This document shows positions 12,403 to 20,537 of a stretch of 35,650 nt of DNA, in pieces. Source of the DNA: PRO6 sp049646625 (GTDB lineage Bacteria > Pseudomonadota > Alphaproteobacteria > Rhizobiales > Xanthobacteraceae); NCBI GenBank assembly GCA_049646625.1, contig JBARWE010000079.1, positions 1 to 35,650 of the forward strand, given 5' to 3'. Position numbers and translations under genes: made by a program. Within the stretch, counting starts at the first letter, position 1, and each line of letters begins with the position of its first letter. The notes beneath the pieces were generated by a model that worked only from the letters and a program-made list of their open reading frames with translations, was not told the origin of the DNA and searched no databases.

Positions 12403-14448
12403 TCATGCATTCAGCATCGGCGGGCCGCCGCCGTCCGGCTTGCGCCCGGCCAGCAGCGGAATGATCTCGTCGCGGCCGCCGAACGCATGGATCGCCCCGC
12501 TCTGCAAAACCATGATCTTGTCGACGCTGCGCAGCAGCGCGGCGCGCTGGGTGATGGTGACCACCGTGATGCGCTTTTCCTTGGCGCGGATCAGCGCCTT
12601 GGCGAGGGCACGTTCGCCGTTGGCATCAAGGTTGGAGTTCGGCTCGTCAAGCACCATCAGGCGCGGGTTGCCGTAGAACGCGCGCGCCAGCCCGATGCGT
12701 TGGCGCTGGCCGCCCGACAGCGGGCTGCCATCCATCCCCACCACGGTTTCATAACCTTGCGCGAAACTGGAAATCATCTCGTGGACGTCGGCGGTCTCGG
12801 CGGCGTCGAAGATGTCCTCGTCACGCGCATCGTCGCGCATGCGGGCGATGTTGGCCTTGATCGATGCCGGGAACAGTTGCACGTCCTGCGGCAGATAGCC
12901 GACACTCTCGCCGAACTGTCGCGCATCCCAGTTGCGCAGGTCCATCATGTCGAGGCGAACATTGCCGGCGGTCGGAATGATCGAACCGACCAGCATGCGC
13001 GCCAGCATGGTCTTGCCGGCCCCGGAATCGCCGACGATCGCCAGCGACTCGCCCGGCTGAAGCTGGAACGAGATGCCGTTGAGAATCACCTTCTTGGTCG
13101 GCGGCGGCACATAAAGGATGCGCTCGACGGTGAGGTGGCCTTGCGGGCGCGGCAGCCGCAGCCGGTCGAAGTTAAGCGGCGAACTCTGCACCAGCGTCTT
13201 GACGCGGGCATAGGCCGAGCGCGCCTGCACGAAGCTGCGCCACCCCTCGATCGTGCCTTCGAGCGGCGCAAGCCCGCGGCTCGCGACGATCGAGGCGGCG
13301 ATGATCATGCCGCCGGTGACGTGACTTTCGAGCGCGAGCCAGGCGCCCCAGCCGAGAATGGCGATCTGCGTGCACAACCGCAGAAACTTCGACACGCCGG
13401 TCATGACGATGTTGAGGTCCTGCCCCGCGACCTGCGCTTTCAGCGATTCCACGGTCTCCTGACCCCACACCTGCACGCTCTCGGGGATCATGCCCATGGC
13501 GTTGATTACCTGTGCGTTGCGCGCCATCGCCTCGGCTTGCAGGTTGGCGCGGGTGCCGAAAGCGTTGGCGCGCGTGAACGGCACCGCCGTAACCTTCTGG
13601 TTGATCAACGCCACCAGCACCAGCAATACGCCCGACGTCAGTACGATCAGGCCGAGCTGCGGGTGAATCAGGAACACGACGAAGAAGTAAACCGGTGAGA
13701 TCGGCGCATCGAACATCGTCAGCAACACCGGGCCGGTGATGAAGGCACGCAGATGCTGCAGATCAGCCAGCGTCTGGAATTCGCGGCTCGATCCGCCCTG
13801 CGCCGCCTTGGCCGCCGCCGCCAGCACCGGGCCGCCGAGCCGCGCCTCGGTATCGACCGCAACCCGCATCAAAATGATGCGGCGGGTGACGTCCATCAGC
13901 ACATGGGCGGCGATCGCCACGACCACGATCAGCGTCAGCATTACCAGCGTGTCGGTGCTGCGGCTGGTCAGCACGCGGTCCGACATGTTGAACAGGTAGA
14001 CCGGGATCGCCAAAACCAGGAGGTTGACCGCAATCGAGAACAGCCCGACGGTGACGAAATTGCGCCGCGCACTCGACAGCCCGCGGCCGAGCACGTCGCG
14101 AAACTCCTGTTCGCTGGAGCGCCGGTGCAGCGGCGTCGAACCGCCGCCTCCACCGCCCCCGCCTCCGCTGCCGCCGTTGGTGCCGCCACCGCCCTTGCCG
14201 ACCACTGCGGCCGGCGCATCCGGAGCGCCCTCGATGAGATTCTCGCCCGGCACAGCAGGAGCGGATGGCGGCGTTTTGGCGCGCTCCTCGACGCGGCCTT
14301 CGTCGGCAACGCGCGCCGCCGGTTGCGGCGCCTCGGAGCGGCCGGGGAAAGCTAATATCCGTGCTGGTTCGATCCTGCCGAGCGGGTGCGCTTGCGGCAT
14401 CAATGCATCGCCGGCGCCATCCCCACCATTCCCGCTGGCCTGCATCAT
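12403..14448 (-). CDS. Type I secretion ABC transporter, permease/ATPase fusion
   Basis: 681 residues, PrtD/HlyB-like but without a C39 peptidase domain. The first 110 residues are a low-complexity extension rich in A, P and G with a glycine run, absent from typical PrtD proteins. A six-helix membrane domain follows (for example VGLFSIAVNLLVLAIPVYLFN and LVMLTLIVVVAIAAHVLM), then the ATPase. Walker A GDSGAGKT lies near residue 472, the signature LSGGQRQRIGLARA near 575, and Walker B LMVLDEP near 597. The start is ATG 14448 after GGGAGG. The gene lies between the repeat-protein genes and the HlyD gene, so it most likely exports one or both repeat proteins by a C-terminal uncleaved signal. Transporter identity is certain, the substrate inferred. 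Confidence 0.95.
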   Translation of the reverse strand: MMQASGNGGDGAGDALMPQAHPLGRIEPARILAFPGRSEAPQPAARVADEGRVEERAKTPPSAPAVPGENLIEGAPDAPAAVVGKGGGGTNGGSGGGGGGGGGSTPLHRRSSEQEFRDVLGRGLSSARRNFVTVGLFSIAVNLLVLAIPVYLFNMSDRVLTSRSTDTLVMLTLIVVVAIAAHVLMDVTRRIILMRVAVDTEARLGGPVLAAAAKAAQGGSSREFQTLADLQHLRAFITGPVLLTMFDAPISPVYFFVVFLIHPQLGLIVLTSGVLLVLVALINQKVTAVPFTRANAFGTRANLQAEAMARNAQVINAMGMIPESVQVWGQETVESLKAQVAGQDLNIVMTGVSKFLRLCTQIAILGWGAWLALESHVTGGMIIAASIVASRGLAPLEGTIEGWRSFVQARSAYARVKTLVQSSPLNFDRLRLPRPQGHLTVERILYVPPPTKKVILNGISFQLQPGESLAIVGDSGAGKTMLARMLVGSIIPTAGNVRLDMMDLRNWDARQFGESVGYLPQDVQLFPASIKANIARMRDDARDEDIFDAAETADVHEMISSFAQGYETVVGMDGSPLSGGQRQRIGLARAFYGNPRLMVLDEPNSNLDANGERALAKALIRAKEKRITVVTITQRAALLRSVDKIMVLQSGAIHAFGGRDEIIPLLAGRKPDGGGPPMLNA

Positions 14449-14502
14449 CAGCCCCGTCCTCCCGCTTAACGGTCCGGCAGATTGCGCCGGCCGCGAATCT
14501 GG

Positions 14503-16428
14503 TCAGTGCATCACGTTGCCTATCGGATCGTCGGCGGCCAGCGGCCCCACGACCGACGGCGGCGGTGCCGATGCGTCACCGTCGTCATCGCCGATGAAAG
14601 CAACCAGTTCCGATACCAGCACCTGCGTATCGTGACGCAGCGCAGGGTCTTCGTCCGGCAGCAGATTGGCCTGGATCAGGATCGAGTCGTTGTAAGCCTG
14701 CCCGCCGACATAGGTGTCGGTGGCGCCGACATCGACGATCGCCGCTTCGTTGCTGAGCTGGTTGTGCCCCGTCATCACCGTCTGCGACGGCGTCGTGTCG
14801 GACACCAATGCCGGCAGCCCCTCGGACGGCTGGCCCTGAATCTGCAACACCACGTTGGTGTCGGACACGATATTGGTCTGCCACAGCGCGTTGATGTCGT
14901 AATAGTCGCCCTTGACGTAGAGCACGTTGAATTCACCGCCCGAGCCGGCGATGTAATTGGCGAAGGCCGGATCAAGGCTGGTCGCGCCGCCGGCCAGTTG
15001 TGCCACGAGGGCATCGATCCCGGTCGTCGTAGGCTGGAAATTATCGTTGCCGTAGTTCTCGATGGTTGCGGTGTTAAGCAGTGCATTGCCGGCGCTGGTG
15101 ACGGTCTGCGTCGAATTGCTGCCATCCTCGGCCATCTGCATCACAGTGTCGTTGTTCACCAGCACGTTGTGCTGGAAGATCACGTTCAGGCCGTGATAGT
15201 CGCCCTCAACGATGATCAGGTCGTATTTGATGCTGCCGTCGAACAGGATCGCCAGATTGCCAAGCTCATTCTCGCCGGCGTGAATTTCGTAATGGGTGTC
15301 GGCACTCTTCTGCGCGACGATATCGTTGTCGGACAGATAGTTGGTCTGGATGACGGCGCGAACGCTGTAGAAATCGCCATCGACCACATCGACGCGCCAG
15401 TTCGGGCCGGCACTGAGGGCCGGCAGGCCGTCGTAAATCCCCGGGTGCTGGATAAAGTTCGCAAGGTTATCGAGCTGGTTGTCGGTTGCGGCCGGTACGC
15501 CCTGATCGGATTGTGGCTGGCTGGCGGTTGCCGTCGGGCTGTCGTGGTCCATCAGCGAGTTGGTCTGGAAAATCGCATTGACCTTGTAGTAGTCACCCAT
15601 CACCACCATCGAGCGGCCGGATTCCGAAAGGTCGAGGATCAGCGCGGCATTGAAAGCGGTGTTGTCACCGACCACAGCCGTCTGTCCCAGACCCTCGGCG
15701 ATCTCCGGCAGCTCATGCGCGCGAAGCGCTTGCGGATCGGGCGCATCCGGCGGCGGTTCCGGCAGCAATTCGCCATTGCGGTAATAGCCAGGCTCAACCG
15801 TGTGTGCGTTGGGATCGCCGTCGCGCGCGGCCCAGTCCTGATCGTACGCCTTGACGAACTCGGCCAGCGCCATGTCGTGCTGCGGCGCCTGCCATTCGGC
15901 CGGCACCTGCGCCAGGGCGGCATCGACCATGGTGTGCAGGGTGGCGTGCGTATCGATCGAGAATGCCTCGCCTCCCTCGCGGCCGAGAAACACGCCGTCA
16001 TCGTCGAGCATGAGGTTGTACTGGCGGATCTCGATCTGGCTTTGTCCGGCGCTGTCGTCGTAGACCACCTTGATCTCGAAGGCCGAACCGCCACCGCCAC
16101 CACCGCCGCCGGGCGGCATCGTCAGACGGGGCAACCTGCCGCCGTCGTCATCTTCAGGTTCCGGCTGCGTGGTCAGCAGTTTGATTTGCCCATGCGGAAA
16201 CTTCCACGCTTCGTCGATCGGCAGCGGCTCGGGTCCGGGCAGGCCGCGGCTGTCGAATTCGTCGAGGTCGGCGTGGCGCGCGTCGTCGGGGCGTGGCGTG
16301 GTGTAGTCGTCAGGCCGGTGGATGTAGAGCGACTGATCGTAGCTGATGCGATCCCGCGCGATATCGTCGATGATTTTCAGATAACCCGCGAAGTGCCAGA
16401 CCACTTCGGTGATACCGCCAGGCAACAT
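14503..16428 (-). CDS. Unrecognised large repeat protein, probable type I secretion substrate
   Basis: 641 residues, strongly acidic, start ATG 16428 with AGGAGG. No signal peptide. Residues 1-240 contain a glycine run (107-114) and a segment starting FEIKVVYDD. Residues 250-595 hold five degenerate copies (about 50-75 residues each) of one unit. Each unit has an N-x-L-x-N-x-A-x-I element, then V-x-x-GDYY-x-x-N-x-I-x-Q-T-N-x-L-x-D-x-D. Examples are GDYYKVNAIFQTNSLMD, GDFYSVRAVIQTNYLSD, GDYHGLNVIFQHNVLVN and GDYYDINALWQTNIVSD. The regular D/N pattern suggests a beta-rich, perhaps calcium-binding, extracellular array, but the RTX nonapeptide GGxGxDxLx is absent. The C-terminus is short and acidic. 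It lies 54 bases before the exporter. I do not recognise a named family; secretion is inferred from the operon. Confidence 0.8.
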   Translation of the reverse strand: MLPGGITEVVWHFAGYLKIIDDIARDRISYDQSLYIHRPDDYTTPRPDDARHADLDEFDSRGLPGPEPLPIDEAWKFPHGQIKLLTTQPEPEDDDGGRLPRLTMPPGGGGGGGGSAFEIKVVYDDSAGQSQIEIRQYNLMLDDDGVFLGREGGEAFSIDTHATLHTMVDAALAQVPAEWQAPQHDMALAEFVKAYDQDWAARDGDPNAHTVEPGYYRNGELLPEPPPDAPDPQALRAHELPEIAEGLGQTAVVGDNTAFNAALILDLSESGRSMVVMGDYYKVNAIFQTNSLMDHDSPTATASQPQSDQGVPAATDNQLDNLANFIQHPGIYDGLPALSAGPNWRVDVVDGDFYSVRAVIQTNYLSDNDIVAQKSADTHYEIHAGENELGNLAILFDGSIKYDLIIVEGDYHGLNVIFQHNVLVNNDTVMQMAEDGSNSTQTVTSAGNALLNTATIENYGNDNFQPTTTGIDALVAQLAGGATSLDPAFANYIAGSGGEFNVLYVKGDYYDINALWQTNIVSDTNVVLQIQGQPSEGLPALVSDTTPSQTVMTGHNQLSNEAAIVDVGATDTYVGGQAYNDSILIQANLLPDEDPALRHDTQVLVSELVAFIGDDDGDASAPPPSVVGPLAADDPIGNVMH

Positions 16429-16504
16429 CAGAGCCTCCTGTCAGGCTCGCAACTCCACCGTTCCGCGGCGCCATTGCGGCAAGCGTATCCATTCCGCGAG
16501 GGAA

Positions 16505-16530
16505 CCCCGCGCGGCGGACGCCGCGCGGGG
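16505..16530 (-). promoter_or_regulatory. Perfect GC hairpin between the two repeat-protein genes
   Basis: CCCCGCGCGGCG (16505-16516) and CGCCGCGCGGGG (16519-16530) are perfect complements separated by GA, a 26-base hairpin. It begins 8 bases after the stop of the upstream repeat protein gene and ends 77 bases before the next start. No U run follows, so it is more likely an mRNA 3'-end stabiliser or partial attenuator than a full terminator. It could keep the first gene more abundant than the exporter genes. Confidence 0.65.
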
Positions 16531-16538
16531 CATAACGG

Positions 16539-17360
16539 TCAGCCGAGGCTGTGGTCGTCGCTCCAGTCGTCGCCCGCGACGTTCATCGTCAGGCTGTTGA
16601 ACTGGATGTTGGCGCCCAGAGTGATGGTCTGGGTGAAGGCTTCCTGCGTCAGCGAGGCGTCCGCGCTGGCGATCGCGCCGGTCGCGCTGTCGCCGATCAC
16701 GTCGCCGATTTCAGCGTCGAACTTGACGTCGCCGCCGATCATCTTGGCGTCGATGCTGAAGTCGCTGTCGCCGCCGTAGAACGTCACCTTCGGGTCGTAC
16801 ACCGTGTCGTTATCGACCAGATTGTTGACCTGATCGATATTGAACTGGTTGCCGTTGCCCTGCATCCACTGGTCGACCACGTCCGGCATGATCAGGCTGC
16901 TGTCGATGCCATGAATGCCGTGCAGATCGATCACCGGGCTGCTCAGTCCGTCGGCCTTCAGATCGAGGTCGAGATCGACATTGACGTCGACATTCACCTT
17001 GTTATCGACGGTGTTCTCGACGCGGTTCTCGACCTTGTTGTCAAGGTCGTTATCGACGCTGTTGTCGAGCTTGTTGTCGACCTTGTTATCGACGTCGTTG
17101 TCAAGCTTGTTGTCGACGTCGCTGCGATTGCTGTTGCTGTTGTAGTTCTTGTTGTCGTTGTCGTTGTCGTTCTCGCTCTTGGAATCGAGCGATTGAACGG
17201 CCAACTGAACCTGGCCCTGGCCTTGGCCCTGAAGCTGGCCTTGACCCTGAAGCTGCGCCTGCAGGTTGGCCTGCTTCTGATCCTGATCCTGGCTCTGGTT
17301 CTGATCGTCGCGCGGATCCTTGTGGTCTTCGCGCGGATCGCGGTGCTTGGTCTTACCCAT
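16539..17360 (-). CDS. Unrecognised Q/N/D-rich low-complexity protein, probable secreted partner
   Basis: 273 residues, start ATG 17360 with AGGAG; first gene of the secretion operon. Four parts are visible. Residues 1-30 are highly charged (K, R, D, Q). Residues 31-56 are glutamine-rich with QGQ repeats. Residues 83-122 are ten tandem tetrads of the form D/E-N-x-V/L. Residues 138-273 form a more normal beta-rich, acidic tail ending in TITLGANIQFNSLTMNVAGDD. The tail contains IDQVNNLVDNDTV (174-186), which matches the repeat unit of the neighbouring 641-residue protein. No signal peptide or membrane segment, consistent with type I export. The hydrophobic ORF on the opposite strand is its shadow. 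Family unknown; an adhesive, matrix or filament role is speculative. Confidence 0.75.
   Translation of the reverse strand: MGKTKHRDPREDHKDPRDDQNQSQDQDQKQANLQAQLQGQGQLQGQGQGQVQLAVQSLDSKSENDNDNDNKNYNSNSNRSDVDNKLDNDVDNKVDNKLDNSVDNDLDNKVENRVENTVDNKVNVDVNVDLDLDLKADGLSSPVIDLHGIHGIDSSLIMPDVVDQWMQGNGNQFNIDQVNNLVDNDTVYDPKVTFYGGDSDFSIDAKMIGGDVKFDAEIGDVIGDSATGAIASADASLTQEAFTQTITLGANIQFNSLTMNVAGDDWSDDHSLG
16995..17114 (-). repeat. 12-bp tandem repeat array inside the Q/N/D-rich gene
   Basis: Ten imperfect 12-base units encode the D/E-N-x-V/L tetrads. On the plus strand they read as variations of GTTGTCGACCTT or GTTATCGACGTC. Several units are nearly identical, so the array can gain or lose units by slippage or unequal recombination without breaking the frame. 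Confidence 0.8.
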
Positions 17361-17666
17361 GACGAACTCCTGTCGGTGTCGGGCATCGACCGATCGGGAG
17401 CCGCTGATCTTCTACGTCTGCGGCCGCCATCGCTGCGATGCAGTTGAGTGCCGGGGGAAAACCGGCTGCGGTCCCCTCGCAATCATTTGCGAAGCTCCGC
17501 AGGGACGAACGTTGACTGAAGGCGCGCATACCAGCCAGACGCCTATTCGGGGACAGCCCCTTGCCCAATGTGAGCGGCGCCGCTAGCCGATCGGCGACGA
17601 AAGCGCGAGGGGCATCAGCCGACGGGGCACGGGATTAATGCTTTCGGGTGATGGCGAAACCGGCCG
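17361..17666. other. Intergenic region upstream of the secretion operon
   Basis: About 306 bases between the start of the Q/N/D-rich gene and the end of the next minus-strand gene. No gene is convincing. The operon promoter should lie here, but no clear -35/-10 pair is visible. A small inverted repeat TCGCAA-TCAT-TTGCGA lies at 17477-17492, about 120 bases upstream of the start codon, and is a weak candidate operator. Confidence 0.35.
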
Positions 17667-18236
17667 TCAGGCCGAACCCTTGCGCTCTCTGACGTGGGCT
17701 TCGAGGCGCGGCAGGAAGTCCCAGATGTCGCGGTTGATGCGCGTCATCTCCTTGGTGGTGCGAACCATCTCCTGCAGCCGCGCGTCGTCCATCGGCTTGC
17801 TTTCTCCGAACCGCAGGCTGTTCTTCGTCTGCACGATCCGCATCGACTGGGTGTGGGTGATCATGCCGGCGGCGTCGAAAATGAACATGCAGTGGTTCAA
17901 TTCGTTGCGCACCTGGGTCGAGTCGTTAAAGCGCTCAATCAGGTCGGCAAGCTCCTTGGTGAGCGCCTTGTCGCGGATGGCGACGCGGGCCAGCCGCTGG
18001 ATCAGATCGAGGCGCGCGCGCGTGGTGTTGAGGGTGGCAAAGGTCAGCGCGGCCGAGGCACGGTCGGTGCGCAGCAGGATCATCAGGACGTAGATGAACA
18101 GGCTTTCGTTGTTCGACCAACTCGTAATCAGGTTGCCGATCAGCGCCAGCACCAGCGTGCGACGGTCGGCCGAGGCGGGCGAAGCGGCGGCAAGCACCTC
18201 GAAATCCGGTTTCGGCGGCAACTCACTGGCAATCAT
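17667..18236 (-). CDS. Conserved-looking hypothetical protein, helical
   Basis: 189 residues from ATG 18236, which has GGAG seven bases upstream; a TTG two codons earlier is less likely. The protein is mostly helical and soluble, with one moderately hydrophobic stretch (SLFIYVLMILL, residues about 46-56). A charged C-terminal half follows, containing RNELNHCMFIFD and the closing EAHVRERKG. I do not recognise a domain. It lies about 300 bases upstream of the secretion operon on the same strand and divergently from the next gene (123-base gap). It could belong to the same locus, but nothing in the sequence proves it. Codon use resembles the neighbours, supporting a real gene. Confidence 0.65.
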   Translation of the reverse strand: MIASELPPKPDFEVLAAASPASADRRTLVLALIGNLITSWSNNESLFIYVLMILLRTDRASAALTFATLNTTRARLDLIQRLARVAIRDKALTKELADLIERFNDSTQVRNELNHCMFIFDAAGMITHTQSMRIVQTKNSLRFGESKPMDDARLQEMVRTTKEMTRINRDIWDFLPRLEAHVRERKGSA

Positions 18237-18359
18237 GACCAAGCTCCGTTTGCCTCACGCCCGCGTGCGGATCGCGTATATGATCGGGCACTGCGCGGGA
18301 CAACACAAGGGCGGCCCGGCGGCCGCGGGGCGGGCACCGGTCGCGACGACGGAGTATCC

Positions 18360-18902
18360 ATGTGGCGCTTCCTTCTCAACCTCCGGCGGATTCGCAAGGC
18401 GCGCCGCGCCGCGGTTGCGATGATCGTGCCGCTGGTCGCGGCAAGCCGCCGCCGGCTCGGCGGCATCGGCGCGGCGACGTGGAGCGATCCTTACGTCATC
18501 GGCTTCATGGCGATGCTGATCACGCTGGTCAGCCGCGTCGAGGTCGGCCGCCTCGACGATAGCGCTCTCGGCCTGGTGCAGACCGGCGCCTGGCAGGACA
18601 TCACCGGACTGTCCGGCGACGCACTCGGCGAGGACATGCTGCAACTCGGCGCCGCCCATGATCACGGTTTCGAGACCGGCTGCCGCAACGCAGTAACCTT
18701 CGGCTCGATGCTGATGACGCGCTCCCTGCTGTTTGCCGGCGCCGCCAGAATGTGGCAGGACGCCGCCGACCCGAACCGGACGCCGCCGGCCGCGCGCGAC
18801 GATATCTCTGCCGCATGGGAGCAATTTTTCGATGCCCACGCCACCGGACGGGCGATCTCCGCTGCCGACACCGGCAGCGACCAGGCTACGCGCTGGACCT
18901 GA
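18360..18902 (+). CDS. Hypothetical protein with central hydrophobic segment
   Basis: 180 residues from ATG 18360, preceded by GGAG at a good distance; the open frame extends upstream to 17694 but overlaps the divergent gene antisense. The N-terminus is very basic (MWRFLLNLRRIRKARRA), followed by a hydrophobic segment (VAMIVPLVAAS) and a second one (YVIGFMAMLITLVSR), then an acidic soluble C-terminal part. This could be a small membrane-associated protein. A compact hairpin (18934-18952) follows it. No family recognised. Confidence 0.6.
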   Translation: MWRFLLNLRRIRKARRAAVAMIVPLVAASRRRLGGIGAATWSDPYVIGFMAMLITLVSRVEVGRLDDSALGLVQTGAWQDITGLSGDALGEDMLQLGAAHDHGFETGCRNAVTFGSMLMTRSLLFAGAARMWQDAADPNRTPPAARDDISAAWEQFFDAHATGRAISAADTGSDQATRWT

Positions 18903-18933
18903 AACGGCGCTGCAAAACGCGCGGCCGGCTCAC

Positions 18934-18952
18934 GCGAAACGCTTCGTTTCGC
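18934..18952 (+). terminator. Small perfect hairpin downstream of the hypothetical gene
   Basis: GCGAAACG-CTT-CGTTTCGC forms an 8-bp stem with a 3-base loop, 32 bases after the stop at 18902. There is no U run, so termination strength is uncertain. Confidence 0.4.
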
Positions 18953-19133
18953 ACGGTCGTCAAACGGCTTTCATCGACCCCTGACAGACTGGCCGAGCGT
19001 TCGCTGAACGCATGACGGCGACGGGAACCGAAATAGCGGGCGTCACGGTCGCACCAAACTGGAACCGCAGTTGCGGCAGAAATGCGTTGTCGAGTTGCAG
19101 AAACTGCGGCTATTCTAATTATTCGAACCAAAT

Positions 19134-19164
19134 CGATCCGATCTCTTACTCAATCATCGGATCG
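19134..19164 (+). promoter_or_regulatory. 9-bp inverted repeat upstream of the LuxR-type regulator
   Basis: CGATCCGAT (19134-19142) and ATCGGATCG (19156-19164) are perfect inverted arms separated by 13 bases. They lie 57 bases upstream of the regulator start in an AT-richer stretch (ATTCTAATTATTCG just before). This could be a dyad operator, possibly for autoregulation, or a leader hairpin. Confidence 0.45.
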
Positions 19165-19220
19165 ACGCCTCGGGATAGTGCGAGGCCCTGTCGTTCGGAG
19201 TTTGTTTAGTAGGAGTGCTC

Positions 19221-20246
19221 ATGAGTATGGCCAGCCTCCCACTTTCCCGCACCGGCCCGCGCGCCGACCGCACCTCCCCCAAGCATACTCCGGCCGAGGA
19301 GTTGTCCGACCCGCGCGCTGCCCGCCGCCCGACAAGCGAACCGCCGCTGCGTCCGCCCATCAATCCGACATCGCGGAGGGCAGCCGCCCCACCGGGACTT
19401 GTTCCATCATACGCTGCATTGCCTCGCGGCCCACATTTTTCGACCCAAAGTCATGCTGATATTCTTTCCGGGCCACAGAGCGCGACGCCCTATCTCGACG
19501 ACGTTCGACCGCCCCGCGCGACAGCTTCAGCCACCGTCCGGTCCATCGAAAGTCCCACAACGGGGACAGGGCGGATGCCGCGAGCGACGGTCAAACGCCC
19601 CGCGATCGTCGTCATTCATCAGCGGGCTTTCTTTCGCGACTGCTTCGTCCGCTGCTTCGAAGCATCCAACAAGAACCAGGACATCTTCGCCTATTCCAGC
19701 TTCGCCGAATGGCGCAGCGCCGACGAGCCGGCCGCACCGCCACCGGCCGTGGTGGTGGTGTTCCTCGACAGCAACCGCCCCCCGAGCGCCAGCGAACTGT
19801 CGTTCCTCGATGCGGCGGTCGGCCCGCCGGTCGTCATTATTTCCGACATCGACGATGCCAATTTCGTCGTCAACGTCATGAAGCACGGCGTGCGCGGCTA
19901 CATCCCGACCAGCCTGCCGCTGAACGTCGCGGTGGAAGCGGTGCGGCTGGTGCAGGCCGGCGGTACCTTCGTGCCGCCCTGCGCGCTGGAACGCGACTGG
20001 AGCCGGCGCGAGGGCGCAACGAGAGCCGGCGACCTTCTGACCGAGCGGCAGATGAAGGTGGCCGAGGCACTGTGCCAGGGCATGGCCAACAAGCAGATCG
20101 CCTACGCGCTGCAGATGAGCGAGCACACGGTGAAGATTCACCTGCGCCATATCATGAGGAAGCTGAACGCCAGAAACCGCACCGAGGTGGCGATCCTCGC
20201 CAACGCCATTCTCAAGGGCTGGGATTTGCGCTCGGCCTCATTCTAA
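19221..20246 (+). CDS. LuxR/NarL-type transcriptional regulator with degenerate receiver
   Basis: 341 residues from ATG 19221, with AGGAG five bases upstream; an internal ATG at 19575 would remove a 118-residue proline- and serine-rich N-terminus that looks disordered. Residues about 125-250 have the fold pattern of a response-regulator receiver. The phosphoacceptor-like aspartate (VVVVFLDSNRP) is kept, but the acidic pair of beta-1 is replaced (IVVIHQRAFFRD) and the conserved lysine is lost (GYIPTS instead of GYLLK). Residues about 273-335 are a clear LuxR helix-turn-helix (LTERQMKVAEALCQG, NKQIAYALQMSEHTVKIHL). It likely binds DNA without classical phosphorylation. Its position beside the secretion locus makes it a candidate regulator of that locus. 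Confidence 0.85.
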   Translation: MSMASLPLSRTGPRADRTSPKHTPAEELSDPRAARRPTSEPPLRPPINPTSRRAAAPPGLVPSYAALPRGPHFSTQSHADILSGPQSATPYLDDVRPPRATASATVRSIESPTTGTGRMPRATVKRPAIVVIHQRAFFRDCFVRCFEASNKNQDIFAYSSFAEWRSADEPAAPPPAVVVVFLDSNRPPSASELSFLDAAVGPPVVIISDIDDANFVVNVMKHGVRGYIPTSLPLNVAVEAVRLVQAGGTFVPPCALERDWSRREGATRAGDLLTERQMKVAEALCQGMANKQIAYALQMSEHTVKIHLRHIMRKLNARNRTEVAILANAILKGWDLRSASF

Positions 20247-20403
20247 GCAGGAAAATCCGGGCCGGCCGATCCCACACAGGCAGGTCCGGGCCGGCGAGCC
20301 GCGTAACCGGCCTTGATTGCAGCCGGCGTTCGGACCATAACCTTCGGCCACAGCGGCCTGGGGCGGACATCAGCCCCCGGTCCGGCAGAGGGATGGCCAA
20401 TCA

Positions 20404-20442
20404 GTCCCGGTAGCTCAGCTGGATAGAGCACAGGTTTCCTAA
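20404..20442 (+). pseudogene. tRNA-Arg(CCT) 5' half, cut in the anticodon loop
   Basis: Begins with acceptor strand GTCCCGG, then TAGCTCAGCTGGATAGAGC (D arm) and anticodon strand CAGGT with loop TTCCTAA (20436-20442). After the loop the sequence leaves tRNA structure. The missing half is at 24081-24125: its CCGGGAC pairs perfectly with this GTCCCGG and its ACCTG with this CAGGT. The gene is therefore split by the element between them and cannot give a normal tRNA. Confidence 0.85.
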
Positions 20443-20537
20443 TTCGAGGGCCTTGAGGTAGAAACGGCAACCGGATCATGCGCTTGTCCGCCGCCGGCCG
20501 CGGCCGAGCACCGGATAGGCACCGAACGTGGCGTTTT

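Noticed and set aside
16551..17447. Plus-strand ORF of 298 codons, extremely rich in V, I and L
   Set aside because: It is the antisense shadow of the D/N/Q-rich gene: GTC/GTT-type codons arise from the complement of Asp/Asn codons. No ribosome site.
20443..20537. Start of a group I intron in tRNA-Arg(CCT), as known in some Alphaproteobacteria
   Set aside because: The sequence after the 5' half (GAGGGCCTTGAGGTAGAAAC) is faintly like the start of tRNA group I introns. However, no intron core is visible, the base before the 3' exon is not G, and both junctions share the TTCCTAA repeat, which fits integration better. A covariance-model scan would decide.
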